DNA from: Persicobacter diffluens
GTDB lineage: Bacteria; Bacteroidota; Bacteroidia; Cytophagales; Cyclobacteriaceae
Direction of reading: 5' to 3'
Assembly (NCBI RefSeq): GCF_036244895.1
Contig: NZ_BQKE01000001.1
Span: forward strand, 2,170,001-2,234,000
DNA: 64,000 nucleotides
The position numbers were made by a program, and so were the translations under genes. How positions within the stretch are numbered: position 1 is the first letter of the stretch; each line of letters starts with the position of its first letter. Of the stretch, positions 1-9,358 are shown piece after piece. A model generated the notes under the pieces. The model was not told where the DNA came from. It did no database searches and saw only the letters and a list, made by a program, of their open reading frames with translations.

Positions 1-1491
1 GGGTAAACCAAAATTCTCCAGCGTGGGACCAATCAGGATTTCTCTATTTCCGGTTTTTAAATCTAACTGTACCATTTCCTTACCAGCTTCAAGGGTCGTC
101 ACATAGACCAACGCATTACCATCCGCTGTCCATCGTGGTGTTAGTACATTCCACTCTCCCGCTCGTGAAAAATATTGCAATTCAGCCCCCGTAAAAGCAT
201 TTAGAATGGCAATACCGTAAGTCCCATTTTCATTACTTTTCACGACCGCTATACGCTCTGCATCCGGCGAAAAACTAGGCGCCATATAACGACTTCTCCT
301 GACTACCTTATGCACTTTTTTTTCATCCAGGTCCATCCACTTCACCACAGAGTACACCCGCATCGGCCACCGTGGATCGGATTCAAACTCCGCCCACACC
401 ACCTTATTTTGTTCCACCGAAATAAAACCGGGGTTATTAAAACGCCCTAAGGTTTTAACCAGCGATTGACTACCATCCGGTTTAACGCGCACCAATTCAT
501 CGATATGGCTTAATCCACTCTTCACAACTATAATATCTCCATTGGGCAGCAATTCCGGTGCGGAATAATTGGTATAGGTTTTATTAGGTCGATCCACGAC
601 CAGTTGAAAGCCTGAAATATCCAAGGAAGCGATCTGCTGCTCCCACTGCTGTTTCAAATCATCAAGCATTTCCCCATAAGTAAAGCGGACATAACTCCCC
701 GAGTATTTTTTTATAGAAGAAGAAAAAGTAAATGGAATAAAGGGTCGATTAAAAGTACGGTTAATAATACTCCCCCATACTTTCACATCATCCGTTTTCC
801 TGCGTACATAAGTCACCATATGATAGCCGGTCACGTAATGATTCGGCACGAAATCTTTAAAAGAAGTCCCAATTTGCTTTTCATAGTTAAAACCACCGCG
901 CTCCAACAAATTCATTCGGAATACCATATCAAATTGCGGATATCTTCCTCTTCCCCCTCGGGTGAGTGAGGTTTCCGCTGCTACGGCATCTCCCTCCCAA
1001 AACCAGGAATGCGCCATGACCCCGGCTGCTCCCCGGGCGGCCAAAGTCCCAAACAATGCCTCAATCACACTACCGGTTCCCGTGCGGGCAAGCTCATTCT
1101 GCACCACATGCCGATACTCATGTACCGCCAGTAAATCCATCCAGTCAATAGTGCCTAAAAAATTATAATCCTGAGTAGAATTAGTGAAAAATTCCGTCCT
1201 CCTTGGCCCCATAGAAACAAAACCATTCGAAATCATGGTTTGGTTTTGAAGAATCAAAGGCAATTTCTTAGGGGTAATCCCCAAGCCAAAAGAAACGGCT
1301 TCCTGCACATGATCCATCGTATTGGACATTCTTATCGCTAAAGAATCTGCTCCTTCAGGGTAAATCACCTTTACACTTTTTACATTTATGGATCTCCATT
1401 TTAGTGATGCAGGACCTGTATCCAGTGTCCCTTGACCGAAAAGGTAATCGGATGATAAACAGAAAATAGCGAAAATGACCAAAAAACGCAT
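1..1491 (-). CDS. Secreted metallopeptidase-like protein with TolB-like propeller (3' end outside window)
   Basis: The reading frame stays open on the minus strand from an ATG at 1491 to the window edge, so the C-terminus is missing. Residues 1-19 form a signal peptide ending in LFG-Q. Around residue 123 there is HEYRH, an HExxH zinc motif, and around residue 165 WFWEGDA, the usual place of the third (Glu) ligand in gluzincin peptidases. From about residue 290 the protein has repeated short blocks such as APSFSPDAERIAV and TPRWTADGNALVY, which are typical of WD40-like (TolB/PD40) propeller blades. This combination is known from secreted Bacteroidota proteins. Periplasmic or surface location is inferred. 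The substrate cannot be told. Divergent from the spondin lipoprotein gene. Confidence 0.8.
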   Translation of the reverse strand, partial: MRFLVIFAIFCLSSDYLFGQGTLDTGPASLKWRSINVKSVKVIYPEGADSLAIRMSNTMDHVQEAVSFGLGITPKKLPLILQNQTMISNGFVSMGPRRTEFFTNSTQDYNFLGTIDWMDLLAVHEYRHVVQNELARTGTGSVIEALFGTLAARGAAGVMAHSWFWEGDAVAAETSLTRGGRGRYPQFDMVFRMNLLERGGFNYEKQIGTSFKDFVPNHYVTGYHMVTYVRRKTDDVKVWGSIINRTFNRPFIPFTFSSSIKKYSGSYVRFTYGEMLDDLKQQWEQQIASLDISGFQLVVDRPNKTYTNYSAPELLPNGDIIVVKSGLSHIDELVRVKPDGSQSLVKTLGRFNNPGFISVEQNKVVWAEFESDPRWPMRVYSVVKWMDLDEKKVHKVVRRSRYMAPSFSPDAERIAVVKSNENGTYGIAILNAFTGAELQYFSRAGEWNVLTPRWTADGNALVYVTTLEAGKEMVQLDLKTGNREILIGPTLENFGLP

Positions 1492-1653
1492 GTAGGTATT
1501 CAAATCGTGATGAGTTTGGGTTATTAATTCAAGGTAAAAATAATACTATGTATAGTATAAAATAAACAAGGCAAATCAGTTCCTCAATGGTTTTAACGTT
1601 TTATGTGAGAGAAATTCAATAATTTTTCTTTTTTTTGAAATAGAAATAATCCT

Positions 1654-2400
1654 ATGAAATACATCAACCTAACTTTTATCTGTCTGTTCAGCCTGTTTTT
1701 TGGTGGCTGTAAAGAGGAGGTAGACCTTCGGGAGCTCCCCTACTATCAGGCCGATTATCGTGTTCAAATCATTAACAACTGGAATTCAGAGGCATTTCCG
1801 GCCGATACCGTGGACCAACCGCATTTTTCAGAATGGGTACTTATGACTAACAATGGAGATCAAAGAGCCAAATTCTTTGAGCGATTCGATAATTACGCTT
1901 CTCCTCATTTAGATACACTCATCAACCCGGACTATTTGAGTACTTCATCACTCATCAGGCAGGCCGAAAGCTTTGTTGAAACCGGCATGGCCAACCGAAA
2001 CTGGACCAGTCCAATGGCTAATGCCCCGGATACCTCGCAAATTTTCGAAGTGAATTTCAACCTGCACTACCCCTTCCTGGATGGTATTGCCAGAATCAAT
2101 CCATCCCCCGACTGGTATGTTTCCTTCGACCGTGTAAAGCCACTGAGCAATGAGATCTGGGAAAAAAACCAGCTCTATTCCGCTCATTTTTTTGATGCCG
2201 GCTTATATGCTGACACCATTGGGTTCAATTTCCCCAGTCAGGAAATGCGCCACTATATCGCCAATAAAATTTCTTCCCTCACTGTTCCGCCCTTTGATTA
2301 TCACTATCAGGAAAGTAATGGGCAATACCCTTACCGACAAACAGTCCTTATCCGATTGGAACTTATTGAAGGAAGTGTAAGAAATGGATTAGACGATTAA
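1654..2400 (+). CDS. Spondin-domain lipoprotein
   Basis: 248 residues. The N-terminus is a lipoprotein signal peptide with a lipobox ending FFGGC (Cys19), so the mature protein should be lipid-anchored. The body from about residue 33 has the order of blocks seen in bacterial spondin_N proteins: YRVQIINNWN, a PHFSEWVL block, an ESFVETG block and a PSPDWYV block. In eukaryotic F-spondin this domain is a matrix and lipid-binding module; in bacteria its role is unknown. The gene stands alone, with its own terminator downstream. Family assignment is by motif order and was not tested by a profile search. Confidence 0.72.
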   Translation: MKYINLTFICLFSLFFGGCKEEVDLRELPYYQADYRVQIINNWNSEAFPADTVDQPHFSEWVLMTNNGDQRAKFFERFDNYASPHLDTLINPDYLSTSSLIRQAESFVETGMANRNWTSPMANAPDTSQIFEVNFNLHYPFLDGIARINPSPDWYVSFDRVKPLSNEIWEKNQLYSAHFFDAGLYADTIGFNFPSQEMRHYIANKISSLTVPPFDYHYQESNGQYPYRQTVLIRLELIEGSVRNGLDD

Positions 2401-2425
2401 ATCACTACGCCAAGCGAAAAACAGA

Positions 2426-2468
2426 ATCCCCAAAAAGCAATTAACCCTTTGTTTTTTGGGGATTTTTC
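2426..2468 (+). terminator. Rho-independent terminator after spondin lipoprotein gene
   Basis: Inverted repeat ATCCCCAAAAA ... TTTTTTGGGGAT followed by TTTT, 26 bp after the stop codon. Confidence 0.75.
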
Positions 2469-2550
2469 ATTTTTCAGAGAAGAAATTAAAATAAACACAA
2501 GTATTTTGATTTTACTCTGCAAAAAAAGGTAGTTCCCTCATTAAATTTGC

Positions 2551-2558
2551 TATTTTTG
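2551..2558 (+). promoter_or_regulatory. Bacteroidota minus-7 element of typA
   Basis: TATTTTTG matches the TAnnTTTG consensus and lies 121 bp upstream of the typA start codon, implying a long 5' leader. No convincing TTG minus-33 box was seen at the usual spacing. Confidence 0.5.
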
Positions 2559-2679
2559 CACGTCAATTGAAAATGGGATTGTTTTTCCTTAATAAATGCT
2601 TGTCAAAATAGTCCATTCTGCAAGTATTTAGAAACAATTCCTACCCAATGAAGGCAATTAAATTTCTCTATAAAATATT

Positions 2680-4488
2680 ATGCAAAGCATCAGAAACGTT
2701 GCAATTATTGCACACGTCGACCACGGGAAAACGACCCTGGTAGACAAAATTATCCACGCCTCGAAGTTGTTCCGTGAAAATCAGGAATTCGATGACTTGA
2801 TTTTGGATAACAACGATTTGGAGCGTGAGCGTGGAATTACCATCACCGCAAAAAACGTTTCCGTAAACTACAAAGGAGTTAAGATCAATATTATCGATAC
2901 TCCTGGTCACGCCGATTTCGGTGGTGAGGTAGAGCGGGTTCTTAAAATGGCCGACGGTGTACTATTGTTGGTAGATGCCTTTGAAGGGGCTATGCCACAA
3001 ACACGTTTCGTATTGAGCAAAGCTTTAGGGCTTGGTTTGAAGCCTATCGTAGTGGTAAACAAGGTCGATAAAGAAAACTGCCGTCCTGATGAAGTTCACG
3101 AGCAGGTATTCGACTTGATGTTCAACTTGGAAGCTACAGAAGAACAGTTGGATTTCGTAACCCTTTATGGTTCTTCGAAAAATGGCTGGATGTCTACCGA
3201 TTGGCAAAAGCCAACCGATAGTATCACACCTTTATTGGATGAAATTTTGGAAACCATTCCGGAAGCTCCACAACCAGAAGGTAGCCTTCAGTTTCAGGTA
3301 ACTAACCTTGATTATTCTTCTTTCGTTGGTCGTATTGCGATTGGTCGTGTATACCAGGGCGAAATCAAAGAAGGTCAGTGGGTAGCGGTTACTAAAGCTG
3401 ATGGCTCCATCACTAAGTCTAAAGTGAAAGAACTTCAAATTTTTGAAGGTCTTGGTAAAAGAAAGGTAGAAAGAGTAGGTGCTGGTGATATTTGTGCCGT
3501 GGTAGGTATTGATGGTTTTGAAATTGGTGATACTTTCACCTCTGTAGAAAACCCTGAGCCTATGCCTCGTATCGCTATTGATGAGCCTACCATGAGTATG
3601 CTTTTCGCTATTAACAACTCTCCATTCTTCGGTAAGGAAGGTAAGTTTGTCACTTCTCGTCACTTGAGGGATCGTCTTTTCAAAGAAACGGAAAAGAACC
3701 TGGCACTTCGCGTGAAAGAAACCGATACAGAGGATAAATTCTTAGTATTTGGTCGTGGTATTCTTCACTTGGCGGTATTGATTGAGACCATGCGTCGTGA
3801 AGGCTACGAGCTTCAGGTAGGACAGCCACAGGTGATCTTTAAAGAGATCGATGGTGAAAAGCATGAGCCTATCGAGTTGTTGGTGGTAGATGTACCGGAC
3901 GAAACTTCAGGTAAAGTAATTGAATTGGCGACGCAGCGTAAAGGTGAGCTAAAGATTATGGAACCTAAAGGTGACTTGCAACATTTGGAATTCGAAATCC
4001 CATCTCGTGGTTTGATTGGATTGCGTAATAATATGTTGACCGCTACCCAGGGTGAGGCCATCATGACGCACCGCTTCCTGAAATACGCTCCATTCAAAGG
4101 AGGTATTCCAGAGCGTTTGAACGGCTCCATCATCTCTATGGAAAACGGACCTTCCACCGCTTACTCTTTGGATAAACTTCAGGATCGTGGAATTTTCTTC
4201 GTTGACCCAGGGGTAGATTTGTATGCAGGTCAGGTGATTGGTGAGCATTCTCGTTCTAACGACTTGGCAGTTAACGTACAAAAGGGCAAGAAATTAAGCA
4301 ACGTGCGTGCATCAGGATCTGATGACGCGGCCAAAATCGCTCCTGCTCGTAAATTCTCTTTAGAAGAATCTTTAGAGTACATCCAAAAAGACGAATACGT
4401 AGAGGTTACGCCATTGAGCATCCGTATGCGTAAAATCATTTTAGATGAAAACGAACGCAAGCGTGCTTCTTCTAAAGCAAATGGCTAA
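2680..4488 (+). CDS. typA: Ribosome-associated GTPase TypA/BipA
   Basis: 602 residues, the usual length for TypA. It is a translational GTPase that binds the ribosome and acts in ribosome assembly and stress adaptation. The G motifs are all visible: AHVDHGKTT near residue 11, RGITI, DTPGH and NKVD in the first 140 residues. Domain II, the two EF-G-like domains (FGRGILHL, SRGLIGL) and the TypA-specific C-terminal domain (VRASGSDDA) follow. The start MQSIRNVAIIAHVDHG is the normal one for the family. The codons look optimised, with runs of GGT, CGT and TTG, which suits a highly expressed gene. A strong terminator follows at about 80 bp. Confidence 0.97.
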   Translation: MQSIRNVAIIAHVDHGKTTLVDKIIHASKLFRENQEFDDLILDNNDLERERGITITAKNVSVNYKGVKINIIDTPGHADFGGEVERVLKMADGVLLLVDAFEGAMPQTRFVLSKALGLGLKPIVVVNKVDKENCRPDEVHEQVFDLMFNLEATEEQLDFVTLYGSSKNGWMSTDWQKPTDSITPLLDEILETIPEAPQPEGSLQFQVTNLDYSSFVGRIAIGRVYQGEIKEGQWVAVTKADGSITKSKVKELQIFEGLGKRKVERVGAGDICAVVGIDGFEIGDTFTSVENPEPMPRIAIDEPTMSMLFAINNSPFFGKEGKFVTSRHLRDRLFKETEKNLALRVKETDTEDKFLVFGRGILHLAVLIETMRREGYELQVGQPQVIFKEIDGEKHEPIELLVVDVPDETSGKVIELATQRKGELKIMEPKGDLQHLEFEIPSRGLIGLRNNMLTATQGEAIMTHRFLKYAPFKGGIPERLNGSIISMENGPSTAYSLDKLQDRGIFFVDPGVDLYAGQVIGEHSRSNDLAVNVQKGKKLSNVRASGSDDAAKIAPARKFSLEESLEYIQKDEYVEVTPLSIRMRKIILDENERKRASSKANG

Positions 4489-4544
4489 GAGCGTTTTTAA
4501 AAGCTAAAATTCGCAACCGGATGGTATGCTTTTAAACATACGCT
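4489..4544. repeat. Palindromic repeat, family 2 (short copy)
   Basis: Begins right after the typA stop codon. The arms AGCGTTTTTAAAAGC and (reverse complement) AGCGTATGTTTAAAAGC enclose a short loop containing AAAATTCG and ATGGTA. The same arms, with AAAATTCG and ATGGTAAG at matching places, occur in the longer palindrome at 18172-18332, so this looks like an internally deleted member of one repeat family. Confidence 0.55.
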
Positions 4545-4570
4545 ACGCTTATAAGCAATATTGAATTTAT

Positions 4571-4598
4571 AAAAGCAGCTCAAAAGAGCTGCTTTTTT
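4571..4598 (+). terminator. Rho-independent terminator of typA
   Basis: AAAAGCAGCTC-AAAA-GAGCTGCTTTTTT: a 10-bp GC-rich stem with an A4 loop, followed by a T run. Confidence 0.85.
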
Positions 4599-4780
4599 AT
4601 TTTGACGTAAATTGGGATCAATATTTTAAAGAAAATCCTACTTCTTTTATTTCAAAATTGCTTATTCTTGTTTATGTATTGAGTTTCAATACCGATGAAG
4701 TACCTCTAATTCCAACTATTTTAAAAGTTAAACATTTAAGTACTTCATACCCAATTATTTCCTTTCAATCAACCAATAGT

Positions 4781-5746
4781 ATGGGAACTATTTTTACAAC
4801 GAAACGTGGGCTGACTTTTGCCTTGGCCCTTTTTGCCTTGTCCGGCTGTGTCAGTCAGAAAAAATATGATGAGATCCTGGCCCGAAGAGATATACTTGCG
4901 GAAGAAAATGCCTCTGCCAATGAAGCTCTGGAACTTGTCCAGGATGAAAATGACCGTTTAAAAGATCGTTTAAACAAAAATGATCAACTCATTGAAAGCC
5001 TCAATGATCAGGCTGCCAAAGAAAGACTAGAGGCTGAAAAACTACAGGCTAAATACAAAAATGTAGACTTCCTCTACAATGATATGGTGCGCAATTCCGG
5101 TCGATTAAACCAATCGGTAGCTGATCAACAAAGACGATTAAGCGAAATGACCGCTGACCTGGAGGTTTCCCGCAGGAACAATGAGGCGTTGGAACAAGAT
5201 TTACAAATCCGGGAAGCACGGGTAAAGGAACTGGAAAAAGTGGTGAAGCAAAGAGAAGAAGCGGTAAACTCTTTGAAGCAAAAATTAGATAATGCCTTAA
5301 CTGATTTTGAAGTAAACGACTTACAGGTTGAAACCAGACAAGGAAAAATATACGTTTCTGTAGCGGATAAATTGTTATTTGGCTCCGGATCCGTAGAAGT
5401 GGATGAATTAGGCATTAAAGCACTTCAAAAATTAGCGGTGGTCGTTAAGTCCCAAGAAGATTTTGAAGTATCTGTGGAAGGCCACACTGATAATGTTCCG
5501 GTATCCCGATTTTCAAAATACATGAATGATAACTGGGATCTATCAGTTGCTCGAGCTACTTCTATCGTCCGCATTCTATTAGAAGCTGGCGTTAGCCCCG
5601 GAAGCATACAGGCAGTTGGTAAAGGAGAGCATTATCCGGTTACCGAAAACAACACCAAAGAAGGCCGTAGCCTTAACCGAAGAATTGAAATTATTTTGAT
5701 TCCTAAGGTAACCGAAGATTATATCTCCAATATTTTAGAGGGCTAA
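4781..5746 (+). CDS. OmpA-family lipoprotein with coiled coil
   Basis: 321 residues from the ATG that gives a proper lipoprotein signal: MGTIFTTKRG, a hydrophobic stretch, then the lipobox LSGC near residue 23. The frame is open 123 bp further upstream, but that extension lacks a signal peptide. Residues about 30-180 are Glu/Lys/Gln-rich heptads, probably a coiled coil. The C-terminal 130 residues are an OmpA-like peptidoglycan-binding domain with VEGHTDN, NWDLSVARA and the GRSLNRRIEI ending. The protein probably tethers the outer membrane to peptidoglycan. It is not a beta-barrel porin. Single gene, with a shared terminator downstream. Confidence 0.9.
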   Translation: MGTIFTTKRGLTFALALFALSGCVSQKKYDEILARRDILAEENASANEALELVQDENDRLKDRLNKNDQLIESLNDQAAKERLEAEKLQAKYKNVDFLYNDMVRNSGRLNQSVADQQRRLSEMTADLEVSRRNNEALEQDLQIREARVKELEKVVKQREEAVNSLKQKLDNALTDFEVNDLQVETRQGKIYVSVADKLLFGSGSVEVDELGIKALQKLAVVVKSQEDFEVSVEGHTDNVPVSRFSKYMNDNWDLSVARATSIVRILLEAGVSPGSIQAVGKGEHYPVTENNTKEGRSLNRRIEIILIPKVTEDYISNILEG

Positions 5747-5761
5747 AGCGGAATAAAGCAT

Positions 5762-5793
5762 AAAAAAAGGCGTCGAATCTTCGACGCCTTTTT
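5762..5793. terminator. Bidirectional terminator
   Basis: AAAAAAGGCGTCGA-ATCT-TCGACGCCTTTTTT, with A and T runs on both sides. It serves the OmpA-type gene on the plus strand and the convergent lipoprotein gene on the minus strand. Confidence 0.85.
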
Positions 5794-5815
5794 TATTACA
5801 CTAATTTTTATTACA

Positions 5816-7480
5816 CTACAGTGTGGAATTCCGGATAATTTGATACTCCGTCCCTGAAACTTGATTCACAAAATCGTTTGATGAATTATAATACTCGATA
5901 TCATTATAGTTAAAATATAAATACTCATTGTTGGCCGTTCCATTATCAAATAATACAACAAAAGCACTGGAGCCGCTTACTGATTTGCTGACAATCGGTT
6001 TTTGATCAACGATAACATTAACATTTAGCTCTCCATTTAGAAAGTCTATTTCTCGAATAGTAACGAGCCCTGCATCTAAGTCAACAATATAACACAATTC
6101 GGTTAAAACTTCATGAGTTAATTCCTGCCCCTCAATAGTATAAGTTTTATTGGTAGATTTAAGGGTGAAATATTCAAAATAACCGGAAGAAGCATTCAAA
6201 ATTCCATTTTTTGAATCTGAATAATTATAATAATCAAAATCAAAACTATCTAGGATATAAAAATCGACATCATAGTAATCAATATCAAGTAACATCGAAT
6301 CCCCTTCAAAATAATAGGCCGCTTTATAATGTTTGTCATGATTCACTCTAACCCCATAAGAATCCCGGTAATTAAATTCTTGATCCCAATCAAAATTATA
6401 ATCGAACCAAGCATAAGACTGATCATATGAATTAATCCTGATATCAGTAAAATAGACATCCTTTTGGTCATCTTCCACATCCATATTCGTGAAATCAGCA
6501 ATCCAGTTCGGATCATTATAAGAATCCTCTAAAAACCCTCCTAGCTTGGAAAAAACGGATGCCTCATAGCCCATTTCGCTTAACCCGTCAAAAAACGTTG
6601 CTCTCCCCTGATTAAACGTACGCATCCAAGCCTGAGGAACATATTCATCTGAGGTAATATCATACACCTCATACATAAAATCGGACTCTTCATAATGTTG
6701 ATACTCCCGCTCAGTAAAATCATAATAATCAGTCATTTTACGCTGTGCGAAATCCATGATTTGATTATAATCACTCATGCTTACCGTACCAGTATAGGCC
6801 ATAAAATTATGGACGTAGCGCCTTAGTGCTATTAACGAGGCTACCTCTTCATCCCCCCAATCCTTATCCTCTCCAAGATACTTCCATATACTTGGATGAT
6901 AATCAGCATCCAATTGCAAAACATAATTGTCAACATATTGCTGCAAATCACTATCATACCACGAATTAGAGTACATATTAATAATATTATATATATCAAA
7001 TTCGGGATATGCCCCTCCCCAATCATTCACAGACTTCAGGAAATAGTAGATTTCATACTTTTCATAAAAAGCATCAATAATTTGCTCAGGAGAACTTGAA
7101 GACATAAAATTAAAATCCTCATTCAGGGCGCCATTAAGAGAAATCAATCCTTCCTCTACTTGTTCTATCAAAGGACTCATTTGATCTGTAGGCATATCAG
7201 CAGTCAGCATTGACTTTACAGAATCTAATTGAAATTGCAAATCTTCAATCTCCATATTGTAGGTGGAGAACTCAGCTGATGTTAGGAGAAGTTCTTTATA
7301 TAAATCCTCAACTTCCTGCTCGACATTATCCAACGCCAATTCTTTTCGGCTAACATCGGCTAAGACCATTTCTTGAGACAGCAGATCCTGATCCAATTGA
7401 TCAACTTCCTTCTCTAAATCATTGGTACACGCTACTGAACCTAGCAGCAATAAAATGATAAACGAATAACTCTTTTTCAT
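5816..7480 (-). CDS. Large Tyr/Asp-rich lipoprotein of unknown function
   Basis: 554 residues; I do not recognise a family. The N-terminus has a lipobox (GSVAC, Cys18), so the mature protein should be lipid-anchored. Residues about 20-95 are rich in Glu, Leu, Asp and Gln and look like a coiled coil. From about residue 130 the protein is unusually rich in Tyr, Asp, Phe and Trp, with segments such as YYDVDFYILDSFDFDYYNY. The last 200 residues read like short beta strands. No catalytic motif was seen. The gene stands alone between a bidirectional terminator and a 330-bp upstream spacer. A surface adhesin or binding protein is possible, but that is only a guess. Confidence 0.75.
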   Translation of the reverse strand: MKKSYSFIILLLLGSVACTNDLEKEVDQLDQDLLSQEMVLADVSRKELALDNVEQEVEDLYKELLLTSAEFSTYNMEIEDLQFQLDSVKSMLTADMPTDQMSPLIEQVEEGLISLNGALNEDFNFMSSSSPEQIIDAFYEKYEIYYFLKSVNDWGGAYPEFDIYNIINMYSNSWYDSDLQQYVDNYVLQLDADYHPSIWKYLGEDKDWGDEEVASLIALRRYVHNFMAYTGTVSMSDYNQIMDFAQRKMTDYYDFTEREYQHYEESDFMYEVYDITSDEYVPQAWMRTFNQGRATFFDGLSEMGYEASVFSKLGGFLEDSYNDPNWIADFTNMDVEDDQKDVYFTDIRINSYDQSYAWFDYNFDWDQEFNYRDSYGVRVNHDKHYKAAYYFEGDSMLLDIDYYDVDFYILDSFDFDYYNYSDSKNGILNASSGYFEYFTLKSTNKTYTIEGQELTHEVLTELCYIVDLDAGLVTIREIDFLNGELNVNVIVDQKPIVSKSVSGSSAFVVLFDNGTANNEYLYFNYNDIEYYNSSNDFVNQVSGTEYQIIRNSTL

Positions 7481-7812
7481 AATAGATTAATGTTTGTAAG
7501 AGATTTAGTATGCTTATCAAATAAAATTGCCGGTCGAAAGTTCATCCAGTGGACGAAAAAAAATTACCACTATTTCTTTTCGACCAAAACAGGATGTTAG
7601 AAAATAGTCCTATTTAAAAATAAACAGCGTTTAAAAACTAAAAAAAAATATTGTAGCGCTGCCTTATTAAACCTCAATAGGTGTTTTGGAAATAGGTATT
7701 GCGTATATTGACAGGTTATTTCACGCAAGAGATTTATTCCTTTTATAAATTTTGACACAAAAAAAAGTCACCGTTTTCACCATGACTTTCTCCATTAGTT
7801 TGTGTAAACACC
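7481..7812. other. Intergenic spacer upstream of the unknown lipoprotein gene
   Basis: An AT-rich spacer with no plausible gene. It carries the terminator of the response regulator gene at its right end and one isolated CAGCGTTTAAAAACTA near 7625. The latter resembles a single arm of repeat family 2, but no partner arm was found. Confidence 0.5.
7757..7789 (-). terminator. Terminator of the response regulator gene
   Basis: On the minus strand, AAAGTCA and TGACTTT form a stem and are followed by a run of T residues. Confidence 0.6.
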
Positions 7813-8232
7813 CTACTCAAACATACCAACGGCCTGCTGTTGGATCTCCTCCAACATTTCGGCTTTTAAGGGTTTAGCGTGGTATTGCTGAATCATTGGA
7901 TGATTTCTTGCCTGCTCCATGTCTTCTGAAAAAATAGAAGAAGAAAACATCACAATAAAGATTTTTTGTGCAATTTCTTGATCAATTTCCTTTAATCGAC
8001 TTAAAAACTGCCAACCATTGACTTTCGGCATCTGTAGATCCAAAAAAAGCACCTGAGGTAATTCTTGCCACAATCCCTTCTTAACAATATTATTGAGGTG
8101 TCCTAAAGCCTTTTCCGGCAAGGAAAAAGTCAACACTTCTTTTGCATAATTTGATCGATCCAATGTACGTTCACAAATATAATTGCTCACCACATCATCG
8201 TCGACGATCATAATCCGCTCAAAAATTGCCAT
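7813..8232 (-). CDS. Single-domain response regulator (CheY-like)
   Basis: 139 residues forming one receiver domain and no output domain. The acidic pocket is Asp11-Asp13 (IVDDDV), the phospho-acceptor is Asp65 (LFLDLQMP), the switch Ser/Thr lies in FSSS near residue 97, and the conserved Lys is Lys120 (HAKPL). Such proteins pass phosphate between histidine kinases or bind a partner when phosphorylated. No histidine kinase lies nearby, so the partner is unknown. It stands alone with its own terminator. Confidence 0.9.
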   Translation of the reverse strand: MAIFERIMIVDDDVVSNYICERTLDRSNYAKEVLTFSLPEKALGHLNNIVKKGLWQELPQVLFLDLQMPKVNGWQFLSRLKEIDQEIAQKIFIVMFSSSIFSEDMEQARNHPMIQQYHAKPLKAEMLEEIQQQAVGMFE

Positions 8233-8385
8233 AGTTAAAAGTAATGTTATGCTATAATTTTCTTTTTGTTTAAAACAATATAATAAGCCTGAATCAGTTT
8301 TACATCATTACGAATAGGCTTCTCGTCGAATAATTTCCATTTTCATGAATACACGAAAACAAAAAGTATTATCTACACAAAAACT

Positions 8386-9102
8386 ATGATAATCAGGAGG
8401 AAAAACCTATTTTATAAGAAGGGTTTCTCCCGGCAATCATACAAGAACCAATTACTCATGAAACTGAACCAGCCTCATCAATTTTTTGATATAGAAAATC
8501 CAGACCTTATTAATTTCACCAATAATGTGGTAGGCAACGAAACAAATCCTCAGGAAAAGGCCAAATTGCTTTATTATGCCGTGCGGGATCAATTTCTTTA
8601 CAACCCCTTCTTGATTCATTTTTCAGATCAGGAAAATAAGGCAAGTCATTTATTAAAAGTAGGTTCAGGCCACTGTATTGCCAAGGCTTCCTTTCTGTGT
8701 TGTTGTCTGAGAATTGCTGACATACCGGCAAAATTGGGAATGGCTAAAGTACGTAACCACATGGGGACCGCAAAATTAGAAGAAATCCTGCAAAGCGATG
8801 TTCTGGTACCCCATGGCTACACCGAGGTATTTTTAAATGGAAAATGGATAAAATGCACGCCGGCCTTCAACAAACAATTATGCCAAAAACTGGGAACACA
8901 CCCCTTGGACTGGGATGGCGAAACGGATTCCATTTTCCATGAGTATGACCGGGAAGGCGGGAAATTTATGGAGTACCTGGAGGATTACGGAACCTTCGAC
9001 GACTTTCCGGTGGAAATGGCCAAGGCCCTGATGCAAAAGGAATACCCCCACCTGTTCGAACATAATGGGAAATTCCTTTTACATGAACTATTAACCAAAT
9101 AG
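8386..9102 (+). CDS. Transglutaminase-like (cysteine peptidase fold) protein
   Basis: Up to 238 residues. The core has the transglutaminase layout: GSGHCIAKASF with the nucleophile Cys near residue 92, then PHGYTEVF with the catalytic His, then WIKCTPAFN where a typical member has an Asp-containing DAT motif. The third catalytic residue is therefore not obvious. No signal peptide is visible, so a cytoplasmic protein is likely. The first 24 residues are very basic and poorly conserved-looking; the ATG at 8458 (MKLNQPHQFFD) may be the true start. The 3' end overlaps the convergent HMA gene by 12 bp. Confidence 0.8.
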   Translation: MIIRRKNLFYKKGFSRQSYKNQLLMKLNQPHQFFDIENPDLINFTNNVVGNETNPQEKAKLLYYAVRDQFLYNPFLIHFSDQENKASHLLKVGSGHCIAKASFLCCCLRIADIPAKLGMAKVRNHMGTAKLEEILQSDVLVPHGYTEVFLNGKWIKCTPAFNKQLCQKLGTHPLDWDGETDSIFHEYDREGGKFMEYLEDYGTFDDFPVEMAKALMQKEYPHLFEHNGKFLLHELLTK

Positions 9103-9324
9103 TTTAGAAAGCAAATTCTTCTTCAAGGGACTGATTTGAAATCCGGCCGTTCTGACGATTTCCATCACCTCCTCCTGAGATTTATTGGTCTCTACAGACA
9201 ATATCTTGTCCTGATGGCTGGTATCCACCGACCACTCCTCTTTTGAAAAATGAGCATTCATGGCAGGACTTACTTTATCAATACATCCTCCACAATTAAT
9301 ATTAGTTTTGAACTGGTGTTTCAT
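9091..9324 (-). CDS. Heavy-metal-associated (HMA) domain protein
   Basis: 77 residues that form a single HMA fold. INCGGCIDKV carries the metal-binding CxxC (here CGGC, residues 11-14), and the ending follows the usual beta-alpha-beta pattern. Such proteins act as copper or other soft-metal chaperones, or regulate partners. The gene lies 34 bp after queE on the same strand and may be co-transcribed with it. There is no copper ATPase in the window. The C-terminal tail LKKNLLSKLFG is short and basic. Confidence 0.85.
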   Translation of the reverse strand: MKHQFKTNINCGGCIDKVSPAMNAHFSKEEWSVDTSHQDKILSVETNKSQEEVMEIVRTAGFQISPLKKNLLSKLFG

Positions 9325-9358
9325 ATCTATTAAAGGTTTTGGTTTTTTCGACCCAAAA

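Noticed and set aside
962..1168. Short plus-strand frame within the first peptidase gene
   Set aside because: Antisense of the HEYRH peptidase; low complexity.
1538..1562. Palindrome ATACTATGTATAGTAT in the first divergent spacer
   Set aside because: Short and AT-rich; could be chance or a weak operator. No second copy was seen.
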